A stretch of DNA of 59,269 bases from Bacteroidaceae bacterium (GTDB lineage Bacteria; Bacteroidota; Bacteroidia; Bacteroidales; Barnesiellaceae_A). This document shows, piece by piece, positions 7,623 through 18,300 of this stretch. A model generated the notes under the pieces. That model was not told where the DNA came from. It saw only the letters and a program-made list of their open reading frames with translations, and made no database searches. Location: NCBI GenBank assembly GCA_017935645.1, contig JAGBHF010000044.1:1-59269 (forward strand), in the 5' to 3' direction. Within the stretch, counting starts at the first letter, position 1. Every line of letters starts with the position of its first letter. Made by a program: the position numbers and the translations under genes.

Positions 7623-9176
7623 ATGCAAAGCAAATTAGGACTGGATTTTAAGAAGGTTGAACGCGCTAAGTTGTTGGCAAAAGATATTGCCAATGAAGTT
7701 CAATCTTTCGTGGAGTCTAAAACAACAGTAGCCGTTGAGCGTACTTTGTGCAGACTTATGGGTATTGATGGAGTTGATGAAAATCAAGTTCCCCTTCCCA
7801 ACGTTATCGTTGATGACTTGAAACAAAAAGGTGTATTGGGCGAAGGTGCATTGTTCTACCTTGCCAACGCCATGGTTAATACAGGGTTGTCGCCTCAAGA
7901 AATAGCCGAGCGCATAGCTACCGGCGAATTGGACTTGACCAAGATAGAGGTTGCTCCCCAAGCCGAAATCGAAAAAGTGTTACAACCCGTTATTGACGAG
8001 AGCATTGCCAAGATACGCACACGTCGTCAAAGACGCGAAAACTACTTGAACACCATCGGTGAAGGTCCCAAACCTTACCTCTACGTAATCGTTGCTACCG
8101 GTAACATCTATGAGGATACAGTGCAAGCCGAAGCCGCCGCACGTCAAGGTGCCGACATCATTGCCGTTATCCGCACAACCGGTCAAAGTCTTCTCGACTA
8201 CGTACCTTATGGCGTAACAACCGAAGGTTTTGGCGGTACTTACGCTACTCAAGCCAACTTCAAGATCATGCGCGAGGCTATGGACCGCGTTGGTGAGGAG
8301 TTGGGTCGCTACATCCGCGTATGTAACTACTGCTCAGGATTGTGTATGCCCGAAATTGCCATCATGGGTGCTTTCGAGGGTCTTGATGTGATGTTGAACG
8401 ATGCCCTCTACGGTATCTTGTTCCGCGACATCAATATGCAACGCACTCTCATCGACCAATATATGTCACGTATCATCAACGGTTTTGCAGGCGTTATCAT
8501 CAATACAGGTGAGGATAACTACCTTACTACAGCCGATGCTGTAGAGGCTGCACACACCGTATTGGCATCGGATCTCATCAACGAACAACTTGCCCTCTTG
8601 GCAGGTCTTCCCGAGGAACAGATGGGATTGGGTCACGCATTTGAGATGGATCCCATGCTCGAAAACGGCTTCTTGTATGAGCTTGCACAAGCACAAATGG
8701 CGCGTGAGATTTTCCCCAACGCACCTCTCAAATACATGCCTCCCACAAAGTTCATGACAGGTAACATCTTCCGCGGTCACTTGCAAGACTGTCTCTTCAA
8801 CATGATAGGTATATGGACCAACCAAGGCTTGCAACTCTTGGGTATGCCCACCGAGGCTATTCACACACCCTTCATGTCCGACCGTTTCCTCTCTATCGAA
8901 AATGCCAAGTACATCTTCAACAACATGAAGAGCATAGGCGATGAAATGGAGTTTAAAGAGGGTGGTATTGTAAGAAGAAGAGCACAAGAAGTACTTGACA
9001 AATCAATCGAATTGCTCGAACAACTCACATCGGAAGGTCTGTTCAATGCTCTCGAAAAAGGTATCTTCGGTGACGTTAAGAGAAGTCGCGTAGGCGGTAA
9101 AGGTCTTGAAGGTGTAGTAGAGCAAGGCGCTCACTACATGAATCCATTTATTAACTTAATGAAAGGAAAGAAATAA
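7623..9176 (+). CDS. kamD: Lysine 5,6-aminomutase alpha subunit
   Basis: The large, 517-residue subunit of adenosylcobalamin- and PLP-dependent lysine 5,6-aminomutase, which moves the terminal amino group of beta-lysine to give 3,5-diaminohexanoate. The start MQSKLGLDFKKVERAK and the central segment IAVIRTTGQSLLDYVPYGVTT-like region are typical of KamD. Length matches the family (about 510-520). Its stop is 2 bp before kamE, which encodes the cofactor-binding partner, so the subunits are translated together. Confidence 0.95.
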   Translation: MQSKLGLDFKKVERAKLLAKDIANEVQSFVESKTTVAVERTLCRLMGIDGVDENQVPLPNVIVDDLKQKGVLGEGALFYLANAMVNTGLSPQEIAERIATGELDLTKIEVAPQAEIEKVLQPVIDESIAKIRTRRQRRENYLNTIGEGPKPYLYVIVATGNIYEDTVQAEAAARQGADIIAVIRTTGQSLLDYVPYGVTTEGFGGTYATQANFKIMREAMDRVGEELGRYIRVCNYCSGLCMPEIAIMGAFEGLDVMLNDALYGILFRDINMQRTLIDQYMSRIINGFAGVIINTGEDNYLTTADAVEAAHTVLASDLINEQLALLAGLPEEQMGLGHAFEMDPMLENGFLYELAQAQMAREIFPNAPLKYMPPTKFMTGNIFRGHLQDCLFNMIGIWTNQGLQLLGMPTEAIHTPFMSDRFLSIENAKYIFNNMKSIGDEMEFKEGGIVRRRAQEVLDKSIELLEQLTSEGLFNALEKGIFGDVKRSRVGGKGLEGVVEQGAHYMNPFINLMKGKK

Positions 9177-9178
9177 TC

Positions 9179-9967
9179 ATGGCAGGTGGACTATATTCAA
9201 TGTCGGCAAAAGATTTTGACCAGACATTAGACTTGACAAAAGTAAAGCCCTATGGCGATACAATGAACGACGGTAAAGTACAAGTGAGCTTTACTCTCCC
9301 CGTTCCCAATGGTGCTGAGGCCGAAGAGGCGGCTAAACTACTGATGAAGAAAATGGGATTTGAGAATCCTTTGGTTGCATTTGCCAAGGAGTTGACTCCC
9401 GGTTTTACATTCTTCAACTGCTATGGCAATCTTACTCACACCGTAGACTATTCAAACATCTACGTTCCCAAAGTAGAGAGTAACACCATGGACATGCACG
9501 AGTGTGACGACTATATCAAGGAGCACATCGGTCGCAAGCTCATTGTTGTGGGTGCAAGTACAGGTACCGACGCACACACTGTAGGTATCGATGCCATCAT
9601 GAACATGAAGGGTTACGCCGGTCACTATGGTCTCGAACGCTACGAAATGGTTGAGGCATATAACCTCGGTAGCCAAGTACCCAATGAGGAGTTCTTGGCC
9701 AAGGCCATTGAACTCAATGCCGATGCAATACTCGTATCGCAAACCGTAACACAAAAAGACGTACACATCCAAAACCTTACCAACCTCATCGAGCTGATGG
9801 AAGCCGAGGGCTTGCGCGATAAGATGATAGTAGTGTGCGGTGGTCCTCGTATCTCACACGAGTTGGCCAAAGAACTTGGTTACGATGCCGGCTTTGGAGC
9901 CAATACATACGCCGACGATGTAATATCGTTTGTAGCTCAGGAATATGTAAACAGAAACGTAAAATAA
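9179..9967 (+). CDS. kamE: Lysine 5,6-aminomutase beta subunit (B12- and PLP-binding)
   Basis: The 262-residue small subunit contains the base-off cobalamin motif DxHxxG as Asp131-Ala-His133-Thr-Val-Gly. Lys144 (in MNMKG) is at the position that forms the PLP aldimine in the clostridial enzyme. The GG motif of the B12 domain is seen in VVCGGPRIS near residue 220. Together with KamD this is a complete, apparently active enzyme. The following gene starts 15 bp later and encodes CoA-transferase subunit B. Confidence 0.96.
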   Translation: MAGGLYSMSAKDFDQTLDLTKVKPYGDTMNDGKVQVSFTLPVPNGAEAEEAAKLLMKKMGFENPLVAFAKELTPGFTFFNCYGNLTHTVDYSNIYVPKVESNTMDMHECDDYIKEHIGRKLIVVGASTGTDAHTVGIDAIMNMKGYAGHYGLERYEMVEAYNLGSQVPNEEFLAKAIELNADAILVSQTVTQKDVHIQNLTNLIELMEAEGLRDKMIVVCGGPRISHELAKELGYDAGFGANTYADDVISFVAQEYVNRNVK

Positions 9968-9982
9968 TAATATCATATCATT

Positions 9983-10642
9983 ATGGATAAAAATCAGATA
10001 AGAGAAGTCATTGCACGTCGCGCAGCTCTCGAATTGCACGATGGTGATGTTGTAAATCTTGGTATCGGTCTTCCTACCTTGATTCCCGACTTTCTTCCCG
10101 AAGGTGTGTCGGTAATCCTCCAATCGGAAAACGGACTTATCGGTATGGGTCCCACACCCAAGGAAGGTGAAGAGAACAAAGACTTGGTAAACTCGGGTGG
10201 TGGCTATGTTACAGCCGTTCCCGGTGCATGGTCGTGCAGCTCTTGCGACTCATTTGCACTCATCAGAGGTGGTCACGTTGATGTAACCTTCTTGGGCGCT
10301 CTCGAAGTAGACGAGAAAGGCGACTTGGCCAACTGGAACATTCCCGGTAAGAAAACTCCCGGTATGGGTGGCGCAATGGACCTCTTGGTAGGTGCTCGCA
10401 AGGTTATCCTCACCATGGAGCACACAGCCAAGGGCAACCACAAAATCCTCAAAAAATGCAACTTGCCCCTCACAGCTGCCGGTCAAGTAAATATGATTAT
10501 CACCGAAATGGGTGTTATGGATATTACTCCCGAGGGTATTGTTTTGCGCGAAATTCACCCCGAATTTACCGTTGAGCAAGTACAAGAGGCTACCGGTGCT
10601 ACGCTTATTATCTCACCCGAACTTAAGCCCATGAAACAATAA
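9983..10642 (+). CDS. atoA: Butyrate/acetoacetate CoA-transferase, subunit B
   Basis: The 219-residue beta subunit of a class I CoA-transferase. The catalytic glutamate is Glu49 in the SENG motif (QSENGLIGMG), where the covalent CoA thioester forms. GGGYVTAVPGAWSCSSC and GGHVDVTFLGALEVDEKG are also family hallmarks. It pairs with the alpha subunit at 742. It sits 7 bp before crt. Confidence 0.92.
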   Translation: MDKNQIREVIARRAALELHDGDVVNLGIGLPTLIPDFLPEGVSVILQSENGLIGMGPTPKEGEENKDLVNSGGGYVTAVPGAWSCSSCDSFALIRGGHVDVTFLGALEVDEKGDLANWNIPGKKTPGMGGAMDLLVGARKVILTMEHTAKGNHKILKKCNLPLTAAGQVNMIITEMGVMDITPEGIVLREIHPEFTVEQVQEATGATLIISPELKPMKQ

Positions 10643-10649
10643 GCACACT

Positions 10650-11429
10650 ATGGAATATCAATTTTTGAAATATGACAACAGTCGCGAAGGGATAGGTGTA
10701 CTCACCATCTCTTCGCCGGCTACGCTCAACGCGCTCAATAGCACTATTCTTGGCGAGCTCGATGCCTTTATCAGTTCGGTCGACACACGCAATACACGTG
10801 TGCTCATCATTACCGGCGAAGGCAAGTCGTTTGTTGCAGGAGCTGACATAGCACAAATGAGCAACCTCAATGCCGAAGAGGGCTACGAGTTTGGTAAATT
10901 CGGAGCTATGGTATTCAAGAAAATCGAAGACTTGGAGATACCCGTTATCGCTGCAGTCAATGGTTTTGCCTTGGGTGGTGGTTGCGAGTTGGCTATGGCA
11001 TGCGACATTCGCGTAGCATCGGAGAAAGCAAGATTTGGCCAACCCGAGGTAAACTTGGGTATCATTCCCGGCTTCTCAGGTACTTATCGCTTGAGTAAGT
11101 TAGTGGGTCAAGGTATTGCCAAAGAACTCATCTATACCGGCAATCATATCATGGCCGACGAAGCATTGCGCATAGGTCTTGTAAACAAGGTTGTTGCTCC
11201 CGAGGAGTTGATGAATACCGTACTGAAAATGGCCGAAAGCATCCTCACAAGTGCTCCCATTGCAGTAAAATTGGCTAAGAAGAGCATCAACGAGAACTAT
11301 GACCTCACTGCCAACGAAGCCATCGAGCTTGAAAATCGCTACTTCTCGCAATGTTTTGCCACAGCCGACCAAAAGGAGGGCATGGCAGCATTCTTGGGTA
11401 AGCGTGCGGCTACATTCAAAAACGAATAA
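10650..11429 (+). CDS. crt: 3-hydroxybutyryl-CoA dehydratase (crotonase)
   Basis: A 259-residue enoyl-CoA hydratase/isomerase family member. The oxyanion-hole motifs are visible: [11 protein letters not shown] near residue 60 and [20 protein letters not shown] near residues 105-124, followed by [13 protein letters not shown] with the catalytic Glu region. In this operon it should interconvert 3-hydroxybutyryl-CoA and crotonyl-CoA, linking acetoacetyl-CoA to the crotonyl-CoA made by Kal. Hbd follows 26 bp later. Chain length is as usual for Crt. Confidence 0.92.
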   Translation: MEYQFLKYDNSREGIGVLTISSPATLNALNSTILGELDAFISSVDTRNTRVLIITGEGKSFVAGADIAQMSNLNAEEGYEFGKFGAMVFKKIEDLEIPVIAAVNGFALGGGCELAMACDIRVASEKARFGQPEVNLGIIPGFSGTYRLSKLVGQGIAKELIYTGNHIMADEALRIGLVNKVVAPEELMNTVLKMAESILTSAPIAVKLAKKSINENYDLTANEAIELENRYFSQCFATADQKEGMAAFLGKRAATFKNE

Positions 11430-11455
11430 TTAACTTTTTAATAAAGACAAAGTAT

Positions 11456-12295
11456 ATGAAAATTTGCGTTATTGGAACCGGTACAATGGGTTCAGGAATC
11501 GTACAATCTTTTGCACAAGCAGGTATAGCTGTTGTGATGAAGAGCCGTAGCGAATCCAGCAACGAAAAGGCATTGGCTCGCATCAGCAAATCATTGGCAA
11601 AACTTGTAGAGAAAGGCAAAGTAAGCCAAGAGTATATGGATGCAACTATTGCCAATATTACTCCCACTACCGACTATGCCATGTGTGCCGACGCCGACCT
11701 CGTTATTGAGGCTGCTGTTGAGACAATGGAGTTGAAAAAAGAGCTCTTCAAGATGCTCGACGAGATATGCAAGCCCGAAGCTGTACTCGCTTCAAACACA
11801 TCATCACTCTCAATTACTGAGATTGCTGCTGCTACAGGTCGTCCCGACAAAGTAATCGGTATGCACTTCTTCAACCCTGCACCCGTTATGAAATTGGTTG
11901 AGCTTATCAAAGGTCAAAAGACTTCGGATGAAGTATGCACCATGATCTCGGACCTTGCCAAGTCAATTGGTAAAGTACCCGTAATGGTTAATGAAGCTCC
12001 CGGTTTTGTAGTAAACCGCATCCTTATACCTCTCGTAAACGAAGGTATCGGTATCTTGGCCGACGGTGTAGCTACTCGCGACGAGATTGACGAAGCAATG
12101 AAGTTGGGCGCTAACCACCCCATGGGTCCCTTGGCATTGGGCGACTTGATTGGTCTCGATGTGTGCTTGGCTATCATGGAAGTATTGCACCAAGAGTATG
12201 GCGATGACAAATATCGTCCCCACCCCCTACTCCGCAAAATGGTAAGAGCCAACTTGTTGGGTAGAAAAACAGGAGAAGGATTTTATAAGTACTAA
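11456..12295 (+). CDS. hbd: 3-hydroxybutyryl-CoA dehydrogenase
   Basis: A 279-residue enzyme with an N-terminal Rossmann motif ([10 protein letters not shown], GxGxxG) and the family signature [13 protein letters not shown], which includes the catalytic His. The C-terminal domain ends in [13 protein letters not shown], typical of short Hbd proteins. It reduces acetoacetyl-CoA to 3-hydroxybutyryl-CoA, or runs in reverse, with NAD(H). It lies between crt and bcd, so the set converts acetoacetyl-CoA released by the CoA-transferase into butyryl-CoA. Confidence 0.94.
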   Translation: MKICVIGTGTMGSGIVQSFAQAGIAVVMKSRSESSNEKALARISKSLAKLVEKGKVSQEYMDATIANITPTTDYAMCADADLVIEAAVETMELKKELFKMLDEICKPEAVLASNTSSLSITEIAAATGRPDKVIGMHFFNPAPVMKLVELIKGQKTSDEVCTMISDLAKSIGKVPVMVNEAPGFVVNRILIPLVNEGIGILADGVATRDEIDEAMKLGANHPMGPLALGDLIGLDVCLAIMEVLHQEYGDDKYRPHPLLRKMVRANLLGRKTGEGFYKY

Positions 12296-12314
12296 TAGTA
12301 TAACACAATAAAAC

Positions 12315-13454
12315 ATGAATTTCAATCTAACAAAAACACAAGAACTGTTTAGGCAAATGATTCGTGAGTTTGCCGAGAAAGAGGTAAAACCCCTTGCAGC
12401 TGAGATTGACGAGCAAGAGAGATTTCCCGCAGAGACAGTGAAGAAGATGGCCGAACTGGGCATTTTCGGTATACCCGTGCCCACACAATATGGTGGTGCA
12501 GGTGGTGACAACCTCATGTACTCAATTGCAATAGAGGAGCTCTCAAGAGCTTGTGCTACTACAGGTGTGGTTGTATCGGCTCACACTTCACTTTGCGTTG
12601 CTCCTATCATGGAACATGGTACTGAAGAGCAAAAGATGAAATATCTTCCCAAACTTGCTTCGGGTGAGTGGATTGGTGCTTTTGGTCTTACTGAGCCCAA
12701 CGCCGGTACTGATGCTGCCGGTCAACAAACCACTGCTGTACTCGATGGCGAAGAGTGGGTGCTCAATGGAAACAAAATCTTTATTACCAATGCAGGTCCC
12801 GCACACGTATATATCGTAATCGCAATGACCGACAAGTCATTGAAGACCAAAGGTATCTCGGCCTTTATCGTAGAGGCCGGCACTCCCGGATTTGAGATTG
12901 GTAAGAAAGAGTTGAAGATGGGTATCCGTGGTTCAGCTACAGCCGAGCTTATCTTCAACAACTGCCGCATACCCAAAGGCAACCTCTTGGGCAAGATTGG
13001 TGGTGGCTTCCCCATCGCAATGAAGACTCTCGACGGTGGTCGTATCGGTATCGCTGCACAAGCACTTGGTATCGCTCAAGCCGCTTTGGACGAGACTGTT
13101 AAGTACACTAAAGAGCGTAAACAATTTGGCAAAGCTATCGGTCAATTCCAAAACACACAATTCCAAATGGCCGACCTCAAGACTAAGGTTGAGGCTGCTC
13201 GTTTGCTCGTTCGTTCGGCAGCGTTCAAGAAAGATAGTGGCGTGCCCTACTCTCCCGATGCTGCAATGGCAAAATTGTTTGCCGCCGAGACTGCAATGGA
13301 GGTAACTACCAAGGCTGTACAATTCCACGGTGGTTATGGCTACACTCGCGAATACCCCGTAGAGAGAATGATGCGTGACGCTAAGATTACTGAAATTTAC
13401 GAAGGCACATCAGAGGTACAACGCATGGTGATTGCCGCTAACTTGTATAAATAA
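12315..13454 (+). CDS. bcd: Butyryl-CoA dehydrogenase (crotonyl-CoA reductase with EtfBA)
   Basis: A 379-residue acyl-CoA dehydrogenase. The FAD/substrate motif GAFGLTEPNAGTDA, the C-terminal QFHGGYGYTREYPVERMMRDAKI stretch, and the catalytic Glu in IYEGTSEVQR are all intact. Immediate neighbours encode EtfB and EtfA, so it should reduce crotonyl-CoA to butyryl-CoA. In clostridia the same complex couples this to ferredoxin reduction by electron bifurcation. Whether this one does cannot be seen from Bcd alone. The same strand, short gaps and pathway logic make the role nearly certain. Confidence 0.94.
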   Translation: MNFNLTKTQELFRQMIREFAEKEVKPLAAEIDEQERFPAETVKKMAELGIFGIPVPTQYGGAGGDNLMYSIAIEELSRACATTGVVVSAHTSLCVAPIMEHGTEEQKMKYLPKLASGEWIGAFGLTEPNAGTDAAGQQTTAVLDGEEWVLNGNKIFITNAGPAHVYIVIAMTDKSLKTKGISAFIVEAGTPGFEIGKKELKMGIRGSATAELIFNNCRIPKGNLLGKIGGGFPIAMKTLDGGRIGIAAQALGIAQAALDETVKYTKERKQFGKAIGQFQNTQFQMADLKTKVEAARLLVRSAAFKKDSGVPYSPDAAMAKLFAAETAMEVTTKAVQFHGGYGYTREYPVERMMRDAKITEIYEGTSEVQRMVIAANLYK

Positions 13455-13470
13455 GAGGGAGGATAAATAT
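13454..13470 (+). promoter_or_regulatory. Unusually clear Shine-Dalgarno before etfB
   Basis: GAGGGAGG lies about 8 bases before the ATG at 13471 and just after the bcd stop. Most starts in this window have no such site, as is common in Bacteroidota. It fixes the etfB start at 13471 rather than an upstream in-frame codon at 13432 inside bcd. Confidence 0.55.
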
Positions 13471-14253
13471 ATGAAAATCGTAGTATGTATTAAACAAGTG
13501 CCCGATACGACCGAGATTAAAATCAATCCCGTTACCGGTACACTTATTCGTGATGGCGTTCCCAGCATCATGAACCCCGATGACAAAGGTGCTCTCGAAA
13601 TGGCACTCCGTCTTAAAGATCAATATGGTGCTCACGTAACAGTTATCACCATGGGTCCTCCTCAAGCCGATCTTATCTTGCGTGAGGCATTCGCTATGGG
13701 TGCCGACCGTGCTATCCTCCTCACCGACCGTCGTTTTGCCGGTGCCGATACCTTGGCTACATCAAACGCCTTGGCAGGTGCTCTCAGAACAATGGACTTC
13801 GACATCGTATTTGCCGGTCGTCAAGCTATCGACGGTGATACAGCACAAGTAGGTCCCGAGATGGCCGAGCACTTGGGCTTACCTCAAGTATCGTATGTTG
13901 TTGACCTCAATGTTAAGAACGAGAATACCGTTATCGTCAAGAAAGAGACAGAAGATGGCTACCAAATGTTGGAAGCCGATACCCCTTGTGTGCTCACTGT
14001 ACTTGCCAGCGCCAACAAGGCTCGCTACATGTCGGTATCGGGTATCGTAAATGCTTACAACCGCGAAGTTGAAATATGGACAGCCGACTCTATCGATGTT
14101 GATGAGTCGAAGTTGGGTCTCAAAGGCTCGCCCACCAAGGTGCAAAAATCTTTTGCCAAAGGTTTGAAACAAGCCGGTGAGGTATATGAAGTAGACGCTG
14201 AAGAGGCTGTTGGTATCATTATTTCTAAACTCAAAGAGAAATTTATTATCTAA
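13471..14253 (+). CDS. etfB: Electron transfer flavoprotein beta subunit
   Basis: A 260-residue EtfB beginning MKIVVCIKQVPDT, the usual N-terminus. The loop FAGRQAIDGDTAQVGPEMA near residue 120 is of the bacterial type that binds FAD in bifurcating ETFs, rather than AMP as in mitochondrial ETF; this is family knowledge that I apply from memory. It partners with EtfA 19 bp downstream and with Bcd upstream. The start is set by a strong ribosome-binding site and by loss of similarity upstream of it. Confidence 0.93.
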   Translation: MKIVVCIKQVPDTTEIKINPVTGTLIRDGVPSIMNPDDKGALEMALRLKDQYGAHVTVITMGPPQADLILREAFAMGADRAILLTDRRFAGADTLATSNALAGALRTMDFDIVFAGRQAIDGDTAQVGPEMAEHLGLPQVSYVVDLNVKNENTVIVKKETEDGYQMLEADTPCVLTVLASANKARYMSVSGIVNAYNREVEIWTADSIDVDESKLGLKGSPTKVQKSFAKGLKQAGEVYEVDAEEAVGIIISKLKEKFII

Positions 14254-14272
14254 TATCTAAAACATTAAAGAA

Positions 14273-15277
14273 ATGGATAAATCAGCATACAAACACGTAT
14301 ATGTCTTTGTTGAGCAAAGAGATGGTGTTATTCAGCCCGTAGCATTCGAACTTTTGGGCAAGGCACGCGACCTCGCCGATGCACTCGGTGAAAAGGTGGT
14401 AGCCCTCTTCCCCGGTTATCAAATTGCCAACAGCTGTCAAACACTCATTGAGCACGGTGCCGACGAAGTTATCTGCATCGACAACGCTCAACTCAAAGAC
14501 TACCTCACTGAGCAATATGTACAAGTTATCACTCAAGTTATCGAGGAGTACAAGCCCAGCATCTTGTTGCTCGGTGCTACTACTATCGGTCGCGACTTGG
14601 GTCCTCGCTTGGCTGCCCGCATCACTACAGGTCTTACAGCCGACTGTACTAAACTCGAAATCTCGGAAGACCGCGAATTGTGGTCTACTCGTCCCGCCTT
14701 CGGTGGCAACCTCATGGCTACCATCGTCAACTCTACTCATCGCCCCCAAATGTCAACTGTACGTCCCGGTGTGATGCAAAAGAGAGAGGCCGACGCTACC
14801 CGCAAGGGCGAGATTATCAACTTAGAGCCTAAATTGGACGAGTCGAAATTCAAAGTAAGACTTATCGAAACCGTTAAAGAAGACAAAGGTAAAGTTGACA
14901 TCACTGAGGCTAAGATTCTTGTATCGGGTGGTCGCGGTATAGGTTGCAAAGAGAACTTCGAGAAACTCGAGCAACTCGCCGGTGTACTCGACGCAGAGGT
15001 TTCTACTTCACGTGCTATGGTTGATGCCGGTATCATGCCTCACGACCGTCAAGTGGGTCAAACAGGTAAGACCGTACGCCCCAACCTCTACTTTGCTATG
15101 GGTATATCAGGTGCTATCCAACACCTTGCCGGTATGGAAGAGTCGGACTTCATCGTTGCTATCAACAAGGATAAGTTCGCTCCCATCTTCCAAGTATCGG
15201 ACCTCGGCATCGTAGGCGACGTGAACAAGATTGTTCCCCTCCTCACCGAGCGTTTGGCTCAAGAGTTGAAGAAATAA
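14273..15277 (+). CDS. etfA: Electron transfer flavoprotein alpha subunit
   Basis: A 334-residue EtfA. The C-terminal FAD-binding signature is intact (GQTGKTVRPNLYFAMGISG, then QHLAGMEESDFIVAINKD and ADLGIVGD-like end). The mid region has RPAFGGNLMATI, and GGRGIG marks the start of the C-terminal domain. It forms the heterodimer with EtfB that exchanges electrons with Bcd. It is the last gene of the island; a strong terminator begins 24 bp after its stop. Confidence 0.94.
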   Translation: MDKSAYKHVYVFVEQRDGVIQPVAFELLGKARDLADALGEKVVALFPGYQIANSCQTLIEHGADEVICIDNAQLKDYLTEQYVQVITQVIEEYKPSILLLGATTIGRDLGPRLAARITTGLTADCTKLEISEDRELWSTRPAFGGNLMATIVNSTHRPQMSTVRPGVMQKREADATRKGEIINLEPKLDESKFKVRLIETVKEDKGKVDITEAKILVSGGRGIGCKENFEKLEQLAGVLDAEVSTSRAMVDAGIMPHDRQVGQTGKTVRPNLYFAMGISGAIQHLAGMEESDFIVAINKDKFAPIFQVSDLGIVGDVNKIVPLLTERLAQELKK

Positions 15278-15300
15278 TCAACTTCAACCATATACATAGC

Positions 15301-15336
15301 ACTGAGGCTACACTTGTGTGTAGCCTCAGTCTTTTT
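15301..15336 (+). terminator. Terminator closing the lysine-butyrate operon
   Basis: A 13-bp perfect stem (ACTGAGGCTACAC with GTGTAGCCTCAGT) with a TTGT loop is followed by CTTTTT. It ends plus-strand transcription before the convergent surface-protein gene. Confidence 0.9.
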
Positions 15337-15376
15337 ATATTCGATGGTATCAATTGGTATCGGACAGCGATAAAAG

Positions 15377-18300
15377 CTATTTCAACGTTGCCTTGACGTG
15401 TACTTCGTCGTGAGTAATAGATGTAGGCTTATGCTGCAATGTGAATTTATAGATACTGTTGTTCACCTTCACAATTGGCGCAACATCATCGTAAGCCCAT
15501 GTCCAATCTTTTACAACGCTCACAGTGTATTTATCGACCGGTAGTTTGGTAATTCTCTGCTGTACAGATTGTGCATTGGTACCATGTAAGGGAACCATAT
15601 ATTGATACTTTCCACCCTCGGCTGTACCTTGTACCTTGACAACACAACTCTCACAAGGTCTAAGGCCCTCTACCTCGATAATCAGGTCGGAGAACAAGAA
15701 TCCTAAGGCAAATGCAACATAAGTATCGGTAAAGGTTTTTGTCTCTTCACTATCCAAATAGTCATATTCTCGCATATATTCTCGTCCCATGGCTTGCGCT
15801 TCTCTGAAGCGATGCTCAAAAGAGGTGTGACTGCCCTTGGCGATATGGGTTATATTATACGAATCGTCACCCACAAAGTAGTCTTCATACCATCCCAAGC
15901 CATCGGCATTACCGGCATAACTGTCCAAGCTCATCTTCGATATATTAGGCAATACCAAGGTAGTATTCTCACCGTTGACAAATACATCATCGGCTGCCAT
16001 GTCAGCTATGTTGGCATAGATACCTAATTGGCTGAAATTACCAAACGTAAGACTCGAATTACTTGATATATAGATACCTCCACCTACGCCTTGGATGTCA
16101 CTGCCGTCATTGAGGTAGGCTGTCTTGAAACTTCCTGTACCCGTAGCCTTGTTAAATGTCAAGATACCACCATTATACGTCATTGACGCATCGGCCAAGA
16201 ACAGACCTCCACCATTACCGGCAGTAGCTTCATTCTCGGTCAAGGTACAACCATTTACGTTAACGCTTGCTCCTTCCAAACAGATACCACCACCTGCTTT
16301 AGTGGCTTTGTTGGAGGCTATCATACCATTGGACAACTCTACCGTACCACCACCGACATAGAATCCGCCACCCTTCACGGCGGCAATATTAGCACTTACT
16401 TCTCCTCCACTGACGGTTACTGTACCGTTTGCAATGTATATGCCGGCGCCATTACCATTAGTCGATTGATTGGCTGTGACTTTTCCCGAATTCATGGTAA
16501 ATGTTCCGGATGTCAAATAAAAGGCTCCACCATTCCCCGATACGGTATTATCGCGAATGGTGCCACCTGCAACATTGAACTGTCCCGTACCGGCCAAATA
16601 TACTGCTCCACCATCGGTTGCATTGTTATTGTGCATGTCGGCATCACCCGAAATGGTAAAAGTTCCGTTATTCAGATACACTGCACCACCGGTTGTGCCG
16701 GTACAATCCGATATTTTACCACCTGAAATGTCGAACGTTCCACCTTCCATGTACACAGCGCCACCACCGGTACCATTGCAATTGGTTACTGCACCACCCG
16801 ATATGTCGAACGATCCACCCGACATGTACACCGCACCACCGGTTGTTCCGGTGCAATCATATATTGTACCGCCGGTCATGGTAGCAACTCCATTAGGGTC
16901 AATCATATACACCGCGCCACCCGGTTCGGTGGTTTTCGGCGATGTAAGTTTACCATCGGTCATACTGAATACACAGCCCTTACTACCACTGGCACGCATC
17001 AATATACGACCACTGATATCACCACCATTAATATACACCTTGGCACATCCAATCTTATCATTGCTTGTACCACCAACGCCACCACCAATAAAGTCGGCAA
17101 CTATCAATTTTCCTTCATTAACAGTCAAGGTCACGTCACCGCCTGTATTCTTGGTACTTCGGCCGCCTCCTATTGAGTTGGCTGTAATAACGGTACTATT
17201 GCCCGAAATGGTAATTACAGAATTACCACCTACTCCGGCATTGGCTCTACCGCCACCGATACCGCCTTTTGTAACAGTAATAGTACCACCTGTTATCGTC
17301 ACGTTACCTCTACCACCATAACCCTTGGAATCGGTACTATTAGTACCACCGCCGCCAATGTCGGCTCCCAACTCGGAATAGGCAACAATATTACCACCAT
17401 TAATTATAATATCGGCATTTCCGGCATGACCTGTACCTGTCGAGCCACCCGAACCTATAGCCGCACCTGATCCCTCTCCGATACCTTTATATGTGCGGGC
17501 ATCAATATCTCCATTATGTATCGTAACCTTGGCATACTGACCGGCTCCTTCAGCTCCTCCCGAGCCGGAACCGATAGCTGCTCCATATTGACCTTCGGCC
17601 TTTATCACGCCATTATGAATGGTAACAGTAGCACCTGCGGGACTGGACGAGGTAGCACCACCGCCACCGCCACCGATAGCCGCAGCACGCATTTTGTTAA
17701 AAGCGCGCGATTGGTTTGTATTGTCCGATAGAGGGTCCTTTAATGTAGCATCTATCGTACCACCATAGATATCCATGGTTACATATCCACTACGATAACC
17801 ACCTCCTATACATGCCGCCGAATCATCGATACGATAGGCACTGATATTACCTCCGGTAATGGATAGTCCGGTGATTGTTCCTGATGTTATATTGCTCATA
17901 GAAGCACTTCCTGTACCAATGGCAGCAGCACCACCTGATGTTCCGCTTGAATAACCCCACGCACCACGCGCCTCGATATTTCCACCGGCAATCGTGAGGT
18001 TTACCAACGCATTGTTTCCGGCATCAACACCTTCAATGGTCGAGCCACCGGTTCCGTATCCTGCTGTTCCTATACCGGCACCACAATTATATGTTGTTGC
18101 GGCACCACCATTCCAAGCATTGCCACTTCGGGCATCCAAATGTCCGCAAGCATCGGTACAAGCCGAGGCATTATATACTCCTGCGGTGTGACCATGTGTG
18201 TGATTACCCAACCATGCTGTATATCCCTCCTCGCAAGTGAGAAGTAATGTTCCATCACAAGTTGCACCGCCACTCTTCTCCAATCCGGCTCTGTTTCTTC

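Noticed and set aside
16700-16900. CRISPR-like regularly repeated DNA
   Set aside because: The repetition follows codons of a 24-residue protein repeat and has no constant repeat/unique spacer structure. No CRISPR array is present in the window.
16557-17321. 254-codon open frame on the plus strand, proline-rich
   Set aside because: It is antisense to the Gly-rich repeats of the beta-helix gene; GGX codons read backwards give Pro-rich frames. No start context or promoter was found.
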